64,000 bases of DNA, taken from Triatoma infestans. Lineage: Eukaryota; Arthropoda; Insecta; Hemiptera; Reduviidae. Below, in pieces: positions 11,107 through 20,078 of this stretch. The position numbers and the translations under genes are program-made. Each line of letters starts with the position of its first letter. The first letter of the stretch is position 1. The stretch covers positions 1 through 64,000 of the forward strand of contig JAAEAF010006178.1 in NCBI GenBank assembly GCA_011037195.1. The letters are read 5' to 3'. The notes beneath the pieces are model-generated. The model ran no database searches, was not told the origin of the DNA, and saw nothing but the letters and a program-made list of their open reading frames with translations.

Positions 11107-11466
11107 TCATTGGAAATTGCCTTTTAATTGCGAAAGTATGAATTCGCCAGAAAATTTGGAATGTTCGACATTGTCCGCATGCAAACGAAGGGACGTGATG
11201 CCATAATTAGGTATTACTTGGTTAGTCAGAGATTTTAAAATAATGTTGGAATGCTGAAGGTTCTTATTTCGACAAAAACTGGAATCCACTAGGCTGTGAC
11301 TAGCTCCAGTGTCTACAAGGGCACGAATAAATTTGTTGCCAATTCTTAAATTTACTAACAAATTATCAGAATTGGTGAAAGCAGGTATGAGAGCCAAGGT
11401 CATAACATCAGCCGTTCGTGAGAGCGGCTGTGGGCTTAACTGTTTTTTGGCTGTATCTGGAAACAT
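11107..11466 (-). CDS. Retropepsin-type aspartic protease (pro), in the -1 frame of gag
   Basis: The open frame on the minus strand runs from within the end of gag to a stop at 11107. The catalytic motif is LVDTGAS, preceded by NLRIGNKF as in retroviral-type proteases that bind substrate as homodimers. A flap-like segment and a VIPNYGI stretch follow. The usual ILG motif near the end of a retropepsin is not clearly present; the frame stops soon after GEFILSQLKGNF, so the C-terminus may be cut. The ATG at 11466 is internal to gag and is probably not used: expression as a Gag-Pro fusion by -1 frameshifting at 11448-11442 fits better. The mature enzyme would process Gag inside particles. No pol follows. 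Confidence 0.8.
   Translation of the reverse strand: MFPDTAKKQLSPQPLSRTADVMTLALIPAFTNSDNLLVNLRIGNKFIRALVDTGASHSLVDSSFCRNKNLQHSNIILKSLTNQVIPNYGITSLRLHADNVEHSKFSGEFILSQLKGNFQ
11409..11448 (-). promoter_or_regulatory. Programmed -1 ribosomal frameshift signal between gag and pro
   Basis: Near the gag stop the minus strand reads CCA AAA AAC AGT TAA in the gag frame, so A|AAA|AAC (11448-11442) is a textbook X-XXY-YYZ slippery heptamer in the correct phase. Eleven nucleotides downstream, CAGCCG (11430-11425) can pair with CGGCTG (11414-11409) around a 10-nt loop. Slipping back one base enters the protease frame. The 11-nt spacer is a little longer than is usual, and whether the hairpin stimulates slipping is inference. 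Confidence 0.8.
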
Positions 11467-12761
11467 GTTCGAGCCGTATGTCCAAATTTAGAACAAAATT
11501 GGCAAGTGGGCCTATTTTGGAGATTATTGCTACCATTATTATTATTATGACTATACTGGGGTCTATCTGAATAAGGGTTAAATCGCGAATTGTTTGAATT
11601 AATTCGAGAACTATGATTATTACTATAATATTGATTATTATTATTATTATAGCGATTATTACTATTTGCTCTGTGATTAAAATTTTGAGGAATATTAAAT
11701 TTCTTAGGCATTTTGCCAAAGTTAGTACGAGGTTTTGGTCTAATTTTGTTGGTGCAGTCCACGTCAAAATGTGGACCGGAACAATGGCGACAAGGTCTGT
11801 TCTTTATTACATTAAATACTCTACAAGTTGGTTTTAATTGTGGCTTTTGACTTTTATTACGATGCGGGCATTCTCTGTGGAAATGCATTTGTCCACAGTA
11901 ACGACAAGGAGATGGAGGTGTACGAGAATTGGAAGTTTTCGCAGTAACAACGAAAACTGTGGGGTTTGATTCAGAAGCCTGAACTTCTTTTAGGGCATTG
12001 GCATAGGAAAGTGCTTCATCTAATTTTTGAGGAAGCTTCGTTCGCACCTCATTACGAAGCGGTTGAGGAAGTGACTTCAAGAATGCATCAGTGGCCAGTT
12101 TATCAAAAATTGTTTGTAAGGCCTCGAGTGGGTTAGCTTGAGCTTTTAAATGAATGGCGGATTGGATATGTCTAATCTTATCCGCGAATGTTTCAGGAGA
12201 CTCAGTGGGCAAGGACTGAATATTAGTCATCTGTTGTAAGAGGACTAAGGGTGTTTTTTCCTTACGAAATCGGGCTAGAAGTCGCTCTGAAATTAGAGGA
12301 TACGTTATATTTGTACCCTGGCGTTGTAATTCCGCTTTCTGGGTGTCGTAAAATATTTTTGCAGAACCTGAGAGTCTAAGTGCTAATATTTCTAATTTAG
12401 CAGCGTCGTCCCAGCCAGAAAGACTAGCACAATGGCTAATTTGGTCAAGGAAATCTGACACTTTGGCTGAATTTTCGCCATCGAAGGTAGGTAAGCTATT
12501 GATTAATTGCAAATTCCTTAAGGGACTAGGTTGATTATTAATTGGAGGATTTGCTAATTGCTGCTGCGCAAGTAAATATTCTACAGCAGCGTCGACTTTC
12601 ATGTTTTGTCCATTAATCTTATACATTTTGTCAGTGAACGAATTGCTTGGGGAAAGATTATATTTTTCAAGACGTCTACGTAATTGGAGTAAATTGCCTC
12701 CAACAGAAAGGTTATTATTGCGTAATATCTTTATAATTTGGGATCTATTAAGTACACTCAT
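11436..12761 (-). CDS. gag: Gag polyprotein of an LTR retrotransposon, 441 aa, intact
   Basis: It starts at ATG 12761 and stops at 11436 without interruption. Residues about 6-34 (IIKILRNNNLSVGGNLLQLR) resemble a SAP domain, a small DNA-binding fold seen in some Gags. Residues about 85-270 show the retrotransposon capsid pattern, with LPTFDGENSAKVSDFL, SGWDDAAKLEILALRLSG and ESPETFADKI. The C-terminal third is Asn/Arg-rich with three zinc knuckles: two of form CX2CX3HX4C (CRYCGQMHFHREC, CRHCSGPHFDVDC) and a canonical CX2CX4HX4C (CQFCSKFGHTARTC) just before the stop. These would package RNA into particles. The minus-strand leader from the LTR is about 220 nt. A full-length Gag in an element lacking pol suggests recent activity or selection on Gag itself. 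An antisense ORF at 11613-11837 and a same-strand ORF at 11408-11767 are shadows. Confidence 0.9.
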   Translation of the reverse strand: MSVLNRSQIIKILRNNNLSVGGNLLQLRRRLEKYNLSPSNSFTDKMYKINGQNMKVDAAVEYLLAQQQLANPPINNQPSPLRNLQLINSLPTFDGENSAKVSDFLDQISHCASLSGWDDAAKLEILALRLSGSAKIFYDTQKAELQRQGTNITYPLISERLLARFRKEKTPLVLLQQMTNIQSLPTESPETFADKIRHIQSAIHLKAQANPLEALQTIFDKLATDAFLKSLPQPLRNEVRTKLPQKLDEALSYANALKEVQASESNPTVFVVTAKTSNSRTPPSPCRYCGQMHFHRECPHRNKSQKPQLKPTCRVFNVIKNRPCRHCSGPHFDVDCTNKIRPKPRTNFGKMPKKFNIPQNFNHRANSNNRYNNNNNQYYSNNHSSRINSNNSRFNPYSDRPQYSHNNNNGSNNLQNRPTCQFCSKFGHTARTCFQIQPKNS

Positions 12762-12984
12762 AAATTCAAAATTCGAAAGGGATTGAGGTACAAGTGGTAC
12801 AATTACAAAAATTTAAAAATGAAATTCACTAGAAAATTCAATAATGGGAAATATTGAAGATATTTCCGCTGAGAAAGTAATTTAAAAAAACAATCAAATT
12901 ATCTGATGGATAATTTGTGTAATTATGAAATTGAAATTTTTACGTACTTGTAAATTTGTGGATTCTCGTTGAAAATATCCCAAA

Positions 12985-13160
12985 TGTGATGGATGCAAGA
13001 AACTTGAAATAATATTAAATTTTAAATAAATCTAAATTATCAAAATATGTTGCAAAAGACAGCCAGGTAAATACATACCTGGCTGTCTTTTGCAACATAT
13101 TTTGATAATTTAGATTTATTTAAAATTTAATATTATTTCAAGTTTCTTGCATCCATCACA
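12985..13160. repeat. Aberrant 5' LTR: palindrome with 85-nt arms
   Basis: The left arm (12985-13069) and right arm (13076-13160) are perfect reverse complements with a 6-nt loop. Both equal the first 85 nt of the 3' LTR. On the minus strand the element begins normally at 13160 (TGTGATGGATGC), but after 85 nt it turns back on itself, ending ATCCATCACA next to the leader. The remaining 365 bp expected of an LTR, including any R-U5 region, is missing. It may be a reverse-transcription template-switch product or an assembly error. Confidence 0.8.
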
Positions 13161-13344
13161 CTATCTACACACACACATAAACATGTATATAACTTTTATT
13201 TGAAACATTTTCCATGAAAAATTATTTTTGGGGGAGTTTGGGGGGGGGGAATCAGTAGCGTTAAGCTTTTCTAAAGAACCTCTTCAATGCTGCAATCTAT
13301 GGTTCTGCCAACTTATAATATTAATTAATATACACAAGCATATT

Positions 13345-14797
13345 AATATACACAAGGCACTGACTGCTTGCAATGAGAGCGCGGCTGAACGAATAATCGG
13401 CTCCGTACAGCGTCTGTTTGGAGAAGTTGGCCTCCACATTAATCCGAGTAAGAGTTCCGCTATGATAATAAGAGAAGGTAAACTTATTAAAAACAAACTC
13501 ACATTGGAAAATGGGGACCACATTATGTAGCCGGGGAGAAGGAACCAATCAAATATCTTGGATGCGCGTTTATGGAAAAACTGGTTGTCAATGAGGAAGC
13601 GATTCAGAAAATGAATAATAATTTAAATAAACTGACCTCCTCCAACCTACTCAAACCGGATCAGAAGCTTAATGTTTTAAATCAATACTTGTTCCCCATG
13701 CTGACTTACCCACTGCAGACCGCTCCGTTAACCAAGCTCAGCACATCTCTTCTAGAAGGAATCGATGTCATTATAAGACGAAGTGTAAAGGCGATGCTTG
13801 GGCTGCCGGCTAATGCATCCACATCTATGTTGTATGCACCACGTAGATATCGAGGCCTTGGCCTTTTGAAGTGTGAGTGGGAGGCCCCGCTCCAGCATTG
13901 GTCTGTTTCACAGAGGTTAGCTAGAGTCACTGACACCCAATTTCGGCGGATCTTCAATTATGATGCTGAGGCGGGAGAATGTGCAAGGCGTTTGTGCATC
14001 GAAACGGAGATGCTGCAGGAGATGCCCAATATTAAGAAGCTGCGTCAGCAGCTACGGGAAAAATCCTTTGAAGACTGGGCAAAAAGCAAATGGCAGGGAA
14101 TTGGGGTCTGCCACTTTAAGGATAATCCCGGATATAATCGTTTTATATGCGATAAGCAGACCTTGTCGGGATCTGAATGGGTTAATGCTTTAAAGCTCAA
14201 CATTAACTACGCTCCGCTCCGTGGTGTTCCTGGAGTTACCGGCTATTCAGCAGAAGAAGTTGGACCCTCTGCCGTAGATGCGGTAGAGAGAACAAAACAT
14301 CAGCCCATGTGCTGGGAAACTGTCCTCATAACATGCTTCTGGTGAAAAGGCGTCATCATAGGGTGAAGCATGCCATCATGGATCTGTTGAAGGAGAAACG
14401 GTACACCTGTTTTGAGAAGGTATATGGAATAGACGACGACGGCTCGTCACGATACGCTGACATTATTGCTTTCGAGGAGAATAGTAAGCGAGCCTATATT
14501 ATAAATCTGACAGTTCGCTGTGAAAGCAATGACAAAGATCAAGCAGCCAATGTAGCAGCGGAAAAGAAGAAGATATTCGAGAAGTGTATCAAATATTTCC
14601 GGGAGAAATATAGAGAGAGATTTGGAGAGAGGGACTTTGAAGTCCGAGGGTTATGGTTCGGCTCGAGAGGAGCAATCCCAAAAAAGGCTTCTCAATTTTT
14701 TGATGAAATCGGTATTGAACCGATCAAACTGACTTCTCTGGTTGAGGGAATTTTGTTGGACACGCTAGCTATAGTCGGCAACCATATTTACAGCTAG
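13345..14797 (+). pseudogene. LINE pol remnant: RT C-terminus plus restriction-like endonuclease, two frameshifts
   Basis: Three pieces read on. The first (to 13530) has GLHINPSKSSAMII, the motif after the RT active site in R2-like elements. A frameshift near 13525-13536 leads to a frame with IKYLGCAF, then LLKPDQKLNVLNQYLFP and YRGLGLL, the RT thumb region. A second shift near 14318-14326 falls in the cysteine/histidine knuckle (CWETV / PHNMLLVKRRHH), after which 14327-14797 encodes RYADIIAF and AYIINLTV, the PD-D/E type endonuclease core that nicks target DNA, ending SLVEGILLDTLAIVGN. The frameshifts and truncation show it is dead. Family-level assignment is from motif order only. Confidence 0.8.
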
Positions 14798-14998
14798 TAT
14801 GCACAATGAGTGGATTGATTTGTTTTAATTTTAATAACTACTCATGTATATCTCAACGTGGACAAATATTGTACATAACATTAATATCTTTATTAGTTTC
14901 CAAAATGTCTCACGATTGATTGGTATGTTGTGTTTTAGCAACTTAATGTAATTAAGCAGCTCCACTTTTGTAAATTTGTTTTTTTTTACAATAAAGTG

Positions 14999-15022
14999 TC
15001 TCTCTCTCTCTCTCTCTCTCTC
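14999..15022 (+). repeat. (TC)n at the LINE 3' end
   Basis: A run of about 12 TC units directly follows AATAAAGTG at the end of the LINE. It may be the element's own 3' tail or the target into which it inserted. Confidence 0.7.
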
Positions 15023-15310
15023 CTTAAAGAGTTGTTAGAATTACAAATTTGTAGAATATCGATTAACCGGAAGTGCAGTTTCACAGAATAGGTTTTGAGT
15101 ATTGTTTTTTTTGAAGTTTTCTTGATAACGACTATAACGATTTGCTATAAACTTCGCTTGATTAATAGTACCTCCCTTGATGATAGTTTGGGGCTTGTAA
15201 ATTTAAGTTGGGATAGATTAACAAAATTTGAAATTAAAAGAAAATTTGTCATTTTATATCGTAAGTTTTAAGAGGAGAACAGAAAGTCGTGTGTGTGAAT
15301 GATTCACACT

Positions 15311-15721
15311 GTAGGGTATGACTGAATAACTATACCAGCTTCTTTCAAGTACGAATAGTGAAGTTGACATCATTCCATTTTTCTAACTGCATAGTATTTC
15401 TTATTTTATCAGATTATTATCAGCAATTTGGACCTGATTATGTTGAACAGACGAAAATGTGTAAATTGTTTCTATTTGTAACTAAAAACTAAACCGTCCT
15501 AATTATATTTTTGGCTTTATTTCATGTTCTCACTGTTCTTTGAGGTGGTAATCTTCATAAATTATTGAAGTGGTTTTCATTAATAAGGTTAAGAAATGAT
15601 GATAATCCGAGATTTGATGGTTCTAACAATTCAGGTTGAGTCCATTGTTGATTCCTTTGAGTTGTAGACCGAAATAAATGATTTTTTAAAAAACTTTGAT
15701 CTTATCTGATCTTAACATTGT
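15311..15721. other. Non-coding stretch
   Basis: AT-rich sequence between the end of CMR copy 4 and the Harbinger-type element. I see no gene, RNA or repeat. Confidence 0.5.
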
Positions 15722-15724
15722 TAA

Positions 15725-16357
15725 GGGCTATGACAGACGAGGCTTCCTGGGTCGCGCGACAGTTTACAAGACACTCATCGAGACAGTCGCACGACAATCA
15801 TCAAGACAGTTTACAATTGGGCGTTCATACTGGGTGGCGCCACTGTACAGGTGGCGCGACCCGATCGACAATCGGCGACTCATCCCGCGACCCAGCGGTA
15901 TCAGCGGTGGCGCCACCCAGTGCGCTGTGGATTCTTAATCAGTCTGTCACACGTGGTCGTAGAAAGAGGACACATCGATGGAAATGCTAAATGTGGAACG
16001 AGTATATGAGCGAGTAGTTCATCGAATGATGGGAGGGACATCCAGAGAAAATTGAAAAATTTATCAGGATGTTGTCTGAGCTGAGGATACAATGAATAGA
16101 AGAAACTATACAATGTATAAAAAGAAACATTATCTCTCTTAATAAGGAGTGAACCCAAAACCGTCTATTCTTAATTTTTTTCCGGTTACGTAGGGAAGGT
16201 AGGCTACAGCTGCTAACTGTTCGACTTCCATCATTCAACTGGGTTTGGAGAGCTTTGGAGCCATGGGTGGCGCTTCCCAGATCGCGAATCAAATGGCGTC
16301 AGAATAAATGGCCCGACCCAGGTGGCGCGACCCCGGAAGCCTTGTCTGTCATAGCCC
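15725..16357 (-). mobile_element. PIF/Harbinger-type DNA transposon derivative, 633 bp
   Basis: The ends are inverted repeats of about 36 bp: GGGCTATGACAGACGAGG at the left, GGGCTATGACAGACAAGG on the opposite strand at the right, continuing as GCTTCC, GGGTCGCG. The flanks are TAA (15722-15724) and TGA (16358-16360), a near match to the 3-bp TWA duplication of this superfamily. The interior is GC-rich near the ends with repeated GGTGGCGC blocks (TGGGTGGCGCCAC near 15832, again near 15905). It encodes only the start of a transposase on the minus strand, so it is non-autonomous. Confidence 0.75.
15930..16240 (-). pseudogene. Decayed N-terminus of a Harbinger-type (HARBI1/ALP1-like) transposase
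   Basis: On the minus strand one frame gives RNRKKIKNRRFWVHSLLRE near 16185-16130. The next gives FYTLY near 16122 and, after a short insert, YPQLRQHPDKFFNFLWMSL and FDELL. This order (RxFWVHP, FxxLYxxLRxDPxKFFxYFRM, FDELL) is the characteristic start of PIF/Harbinger transposases. The two frames must be joined by a frameshift or splice near 16125-16150. The catalytic DDE region is absent. Confidence 0.75.
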
Positions 16358-16360
16358 TGA

Positions 16361-17202
16361 GTGTTTTTAATTAATTGTTTTAACATTGCTTTACTTCCAT
16401 CGATGAATAAATTGATATTAATTGTTGGAACAAAAGTTTTTTAATAAAATTAGTTATCATTAAGACAAAAGATAATTTTTGGTTGCCGCAAAGGAGGAAT
16501 CGCTATGGTGGAAGTGTACTTAATGTTAGGTGTCATGAAACTGGTTTGATTTACTAATCTTACTTTCGTTAGCAACTCATGGTACCTATGTAAAATTTAA
16601 ATAATAAGTTATAGATTAAAATTGAGTTGAAGTAATTAAATAGTAGGGTAATTGCCTGTTGCTCTGGTATATTAACTCTCTCAAAGTTAATAAGACATTC
16701 TTCATTGCTTTTAATAAATTGAATCTCTACTAGCTGCTGATAGATTTAAATTTTATATTTATCACTACTAAATGTATTTGATAGCTTTTTAATTACATAT
16801 TGATTTTTACTTATAACGTTATTTGTCATAATTATTGTTAATTATCTAGAGAGAGAGGCAGACATACACACACACACACACACACACATCAGTGAATTTA
16901 GATTATTTTCAAGTATTTCTTTATATTATTACTCAATTATCCAGAAATATTGCATAATTCATGTAAAATAATAACTGGTATGTATTATAATTATTGCTCA
17001 AGACTGGTATAGATCAAAGGGTCACCGCATGTTTACTGATAAAGGAGCACTTGTTTTTTAACTAATTGCTCTTTGTCATTCTTATTTTTGGTGGTTTAAT
17101 TTACTGTGATTAACACGACGTCATATAGCATTATTGTTTGCATATTATTTTTATTGTTTAATAAAATTTCTATTTTATAATCCAGCGGCACTAAAAGTAT
17201 AG
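16361..17202. other. AT-rich stretch with CA microsatellite
   Basis: It holds a (CA)n run at about 16865-16888 next to a GAGA tract. I see nothing else recognisable. Confidence 0.5.
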
Positions 17203-17566
17203 GGTGATCTATTTATTTCTAATTAATTTTGTTTGGATGATAGAATTGTACAATAAACTATGATAGCATTTTAAAGAAAAACTTAACCCCACACCCCTTC
17301 CCTAAAAGTCCCTTAAATTAGTGTCCCTAGAGAAATCTTTTAAGTAAAAGATGTAAATCTTTGTATGCGTAGTTTATGTAATAAGTCTCAAGAAAATCAT
17401 CGGAGCCATTTTTGAGGAAATCGCGAAAAAGTGAAAAAAACATTCAGTAAAGTGCACTAAAAACATGTTTTTTGTATCTAAGAGGTACCTCAAAGCAGGT
17501 ATTTTCGATGAAAACATCATTGCTAAAATTTGATATGATCACAATACTTCCTCTTATCAGGAATAG
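17203..17566 (-). repeat. CMR copy 5, truncated
   Basis: It begins inside a module (TTTCTAATTAATTTTGTTTG), passes CCACACCCCTTCCCTAAAAG and GGAGCCATTTTTGAGG, then a shortened leader (GGTACCTCAAAGC) and the left tip ACAATACTTCCTCTTATC. The right tip and part of the leader are missing. Confidence 0.7.
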
Positions 17567-17762
17567 CCCTCAAGGGGTATCTGTTGCATGCAGTTACTTG
17601 GGAAGTAGCGACCCTAGGGATTACCACAACTCAGTAGTCCATGCACTTCACCAGAACAGTACACAATACATTTAAACTACATAACTCTACACTTTGCACA
17701 AAAGGACAAACACAGTACACAAACTACGGTCTCCGTCCCTAGTTAATTGTCGAAAGCCAAGG

Positions 17763-17992
17763 GAGAAGGAAGAAATTAGCTCAGTGGTAGCGCGCTGGAT
17801 TAGCAACGTGGCGGTCCCGGGTTCGAATGCTACCTTTAAATTTTTTTTTCCTAGGAGCCTCTACAACTCACCGTACGGTGATGGCCTGTGTTGCCTGTAG
17901 CTAGAGTACGCTGCTTAGATCTTTAAGGTCGCAGCGCAATAATCCCCTACAAGAATCTACAATCTACCAGGAATATGAGGCAATAAAAAAAA
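17763..17992 (+). mobile_element. tRNA-derived SINE, copy 1
   Basis: An A-box-like TAGCTCAGTGGTAGCG starts near 17777 and a B box GGTTCGAATGC at 17820-17830, with tRNA-like spacing. The tRNA-unrelated body begins TTCCTAGGAGCCTCTACA, shared with the SINEs at 18839 and 47326. It ends in an A-rich tail (CAATAAAAAAAA). Transcription would be by RNA polymerase III from the internal promoter. It is not a tRNA gene: no acceptor stem closes. Confidence 0.75.
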
Positions 17993-17999
17993 TCATAAT

Positions 18000-18417
18000 T
18001 TTTATTTAGATTAATTATTAGAAATTCCTGAGTAAAAATAATAATTCCAATTTTATTGCTTTAATTGAATCTTATTAATCGAAACTTTTATTCATTGAAA
18101 ATAATAATAATAATAATAGATAACAATGCTTTACCAAACATATTTTGAAATAACTACTGATAGTTATGCCCTGTTTATTTTTACAATAACAATTAATTTG
18201 ATGAACAATTATTATTATTTTATAACATTAATTGAAGGATATTTCAAATTAAATTATATCTACGTTATCGGCGTTAATAATTTCAATGTTAAGAAATAAT
18301 AATTGCGTTTATTATTCTAAATTCGTAGAATTATAAGATTATATAATTTTTGTGACCAATTAATTTCTTAGTAATTGTTTTCTATGTAGTTTACACAAAA
18401 TATCATAAAATGATTAT
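18000..18417. other. AT-rich non-coding stretch
   Basis: Mostly A/T with an (ATA)n tract near 18100. I see nothing recognisable. Confidence 0.5.
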
Positions 18418-18455
<38 letters not shown>

Positions 18456-18556
18456 ATAACACACGCTCATACCATTCACCAAAAACATGTATTACCAATG
18501 AAAATTCGATTTCAAAAGTCTAGCCCTATCTCAATATTTCCTCTTACAAAGGAGCA
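18418..18556 (-). repeat. CMR left-tip fragment with internal (AC)n
   Basis: An (AC)n run (18419-18453) sits where the family's internal microsatellite lies. It is followed by AAAACATGTATTACC, GAAAATTCGATTTC and the tip CAATATTTCCTCTTAC. Confidence 0.55.
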
Positions 18557-18769
18557 AGAGTATTAAAAGGCTAATATTAATTTCTGTACGAAAATAAATT
18601 TGCTTTAAACTTGGCAACTTTTACACTGTTGCCCCTCCTAAGTTCATAAAGAAATGGTGATGTTGTATGATGGTTAGATAATATCGCAGGTAGATATTTG
18701 AATGTGTTTACTTTACTATCCAGAAAACAAGGCCAGTTATACTGATCAAACCCAAACATTTGAAATGTA

Positions 18770-19425
18770 ACGTCATAGATTCCTCAGAACGCACCTACAA
18801 TCAATTTTCCCGGATAAATTCTGCGAATAAGACTGATAGGAGGGAAGGGAAAGCTAAGTGGTTAGTGTACTGGACTCCCACGCGGAGGAACTGGGTTCGA
18901 GTCCAGCTGTGTTACCCTTAGATTTTTTCTTCCTAGGAGCCTCTACAGTTCACTGCCGGCGATGGACAGAGTTGTCTGTAACGAGAGAACACTGTCTGGA
19001 GATCGGCAGTGCACTGAGAAGGTTCCGGGCGCCAATGACCATAGATGTTGCCGCGCCTTAAATAAATAAATAAAGAAAATAAAAAAAAAAAAAAAACAAA
19101 ACTGATAAGATTATATCTGTGCTATTCACATTCCAAGTTTAAAGGAAATTCGCCCCATTTCCTATCAAATACCGTAAATTTCAGAAATCTGTTCTTTCTC
19201 ATTTCCGGTTGATGGATGTTAACCAAAGCCGCCCTATTTGGTATCAAGTTTTAGCTTATAGCGATTATTCGTTTTGGATAGCTCCACATGTACTGACCAC
19301 AAGCTAGAAAAATTTTCGTTTCATACTCTGAGGACTCAAAATATTAATTTTTGGTGTAAACTGAATTTCTAAAATTTGACTTATTCGGAATTTTTCCTCA
19401 TAAAACAGCAAGAGAAAATAATTAT
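18770..19425 (-). repeat. CMR copy 6, diverged, interrupted by a SINE
   Basis: The module portion (CAATCAATTTTCCCGGATAA) is cut by a SINE at 18839-19096 and resumes with CACATTCCAAGTTTAAAGG, TTTCCGGTTGATGG and GAGGACTCAAAATATT. The left tip is badly eroded. The right tip cannot be located. Confidence 0.55.
18839..19096 (+). mobile_element. tRNA-derived SINE, copy 2, with short target duplication
   Basis: An A-box-like TAAGTGGTTAGTG lies at about 18855 and a B box GGGTTCGAGTCC at 18893-18904, then TTCCTAGGAGCCTCTACA. It ends GCGCCTTAAATAAATAAAT and an A run. ACTGATA occurs on both sides (18832-18838 and 19101-19107), consistent with target-primed insertion into CMR copy 6. Confidence 0.85.
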
Positions 19426-20078
19426 AAAACTAATTTCACTATTTTTTTTTTATTAAGGTTTATTAATTCCTTCCTTCTGGTAAGTTGTCTTCTCATTAAT
19501 TATTCATGTTTTTTTTTTCTTTTTTTTTATAACATCTTAACTTTTCACTTGTATACTTCTTTGTGAGTACTTAATTAAAAAATGTATATATATATTTTAT
19601 ACAGAATGAACATAAGCAAATGTTATATACTTTCATTAATTAAAATGTAGGGCACGTAATGTATAGAGACGGACATGGTATGTTTCACCTGGCGTCATAA
19701 TACCACGGCTGGTATATGTCATTAGATTAACCATTAAGTGTGCCTGAGAGCATCTGGTATTTATTATCTTGTTATACTTATAGTAATGCTGGTCCACTAC
19801 TGTTTATCTATATTCTGTGATCGGCAGCATATTCTTTAATTTTATTTTTATTTAGTTCACAATAATTCAACAAATATTTAAACACGATCCTCACGGTCAG
19901 AATTATTACATCACTGCATATTAAATAATTTTAGGCAATTTTATTGAACATGACCATTTTATTTATTATTTTTGTTTTGTGATAAAGTGCATTTAATTAA
20001 TATGCTGCTTGAAAATTAAAACCAATTATAAATGTATAAAAAATTGTGAATGCATAAGTTTAAGTGGCCACTTTTTTT
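19426..20078. other. AT-rich non-coding stretch
   Basis: I see no gene or clear repeat; several T runs. Confidence 0.5.

Larger units (their letters stand above)
8258..13164 (-). mobile_element. LTR retrotransposon with gag and protease but no pol (Ty3/Gypsy-like)
   Basis: On the minus strand the order is: an aberrant 5' LTR (13160-12985), untranslated leader, gag (12761-11436), protease in the -1 frame (to 11107), about 2.4 kb of AT-rich non-coding sequence, purine tract (8727-8712) and 3' LTR (8711-8262). A 4-bp duplication, CTAT, flanks it at 8258-8261 and 13161-13164, matching the single CTAT in the unoccupied paralogous site at 20.4 kb. I found no reverse transcriptase (YxDD), RNase H or integrase motif after the protease. 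Gag and protease remain open, so this is a deletion derivative or a non-autonomous lineage moved in trans. Assignment to Ty3/Gypsy rests on the gag capsid pattern and the 4-bp duplication and is tentative. Confidence 0.85.
13333..15026 (+). mobile_element. 5'-truncated LINE with restriction-like endonuclease (R2/R4/NeSL superclade)
   Basis: It begins inside the reverse-transcriptase palm, downstream of where the YADD box should be, and carries the RT thumb and a C-terminal endonuclease, then a 3' UTR of about 200 bp ending AATAAAGTGTC(TC)n. It sits in CMR copy 4; the boundary matches an AATATTAAT-type junction in paralogous CMR copies. Left of it, ATTAATATACACAAG is repeated, possibly part of a target duplication. 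Severe 5' truncation is typical of target-primed insertion. Confidence 0.75.
7932..15310 (+). repeat. CMR copy 4, split into three parts by two retrotransposons
   Basis: The left tip and leader occupy about 7932-8261 (CTCTTACTCCTGTAAGAAG, GATCCCCTGAG, TG microsatellite). The module core resumes at 13161 (CTATCTACACAC, then TTTATTTGAAACATTTTCC). The last part is about 15027-15310, with ACCGGAAGTGCAG near 15067 and the right tip GAAAGTCGTGTGTG. The unbroken copy at 20079-20877 reads TATACTATCTACTC across the first junction, so 8262-13160 is an insertion. The second gap (about 13333-15026) holds the LINE. Confidence 0.75.

Noticed and set aside
11408..11767. 119-codon minus ORF overlapping gag in another frame, rich in Ile
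   Set aside because: It is an out-of-frame reading of the Asn-rich AAT/ATT codons of gag.
17763..17840. tRNA gene
   Set aside because: A and B boxes are present but no acceptor stem or full cloverleaf closes, and a SINE body follows directly.
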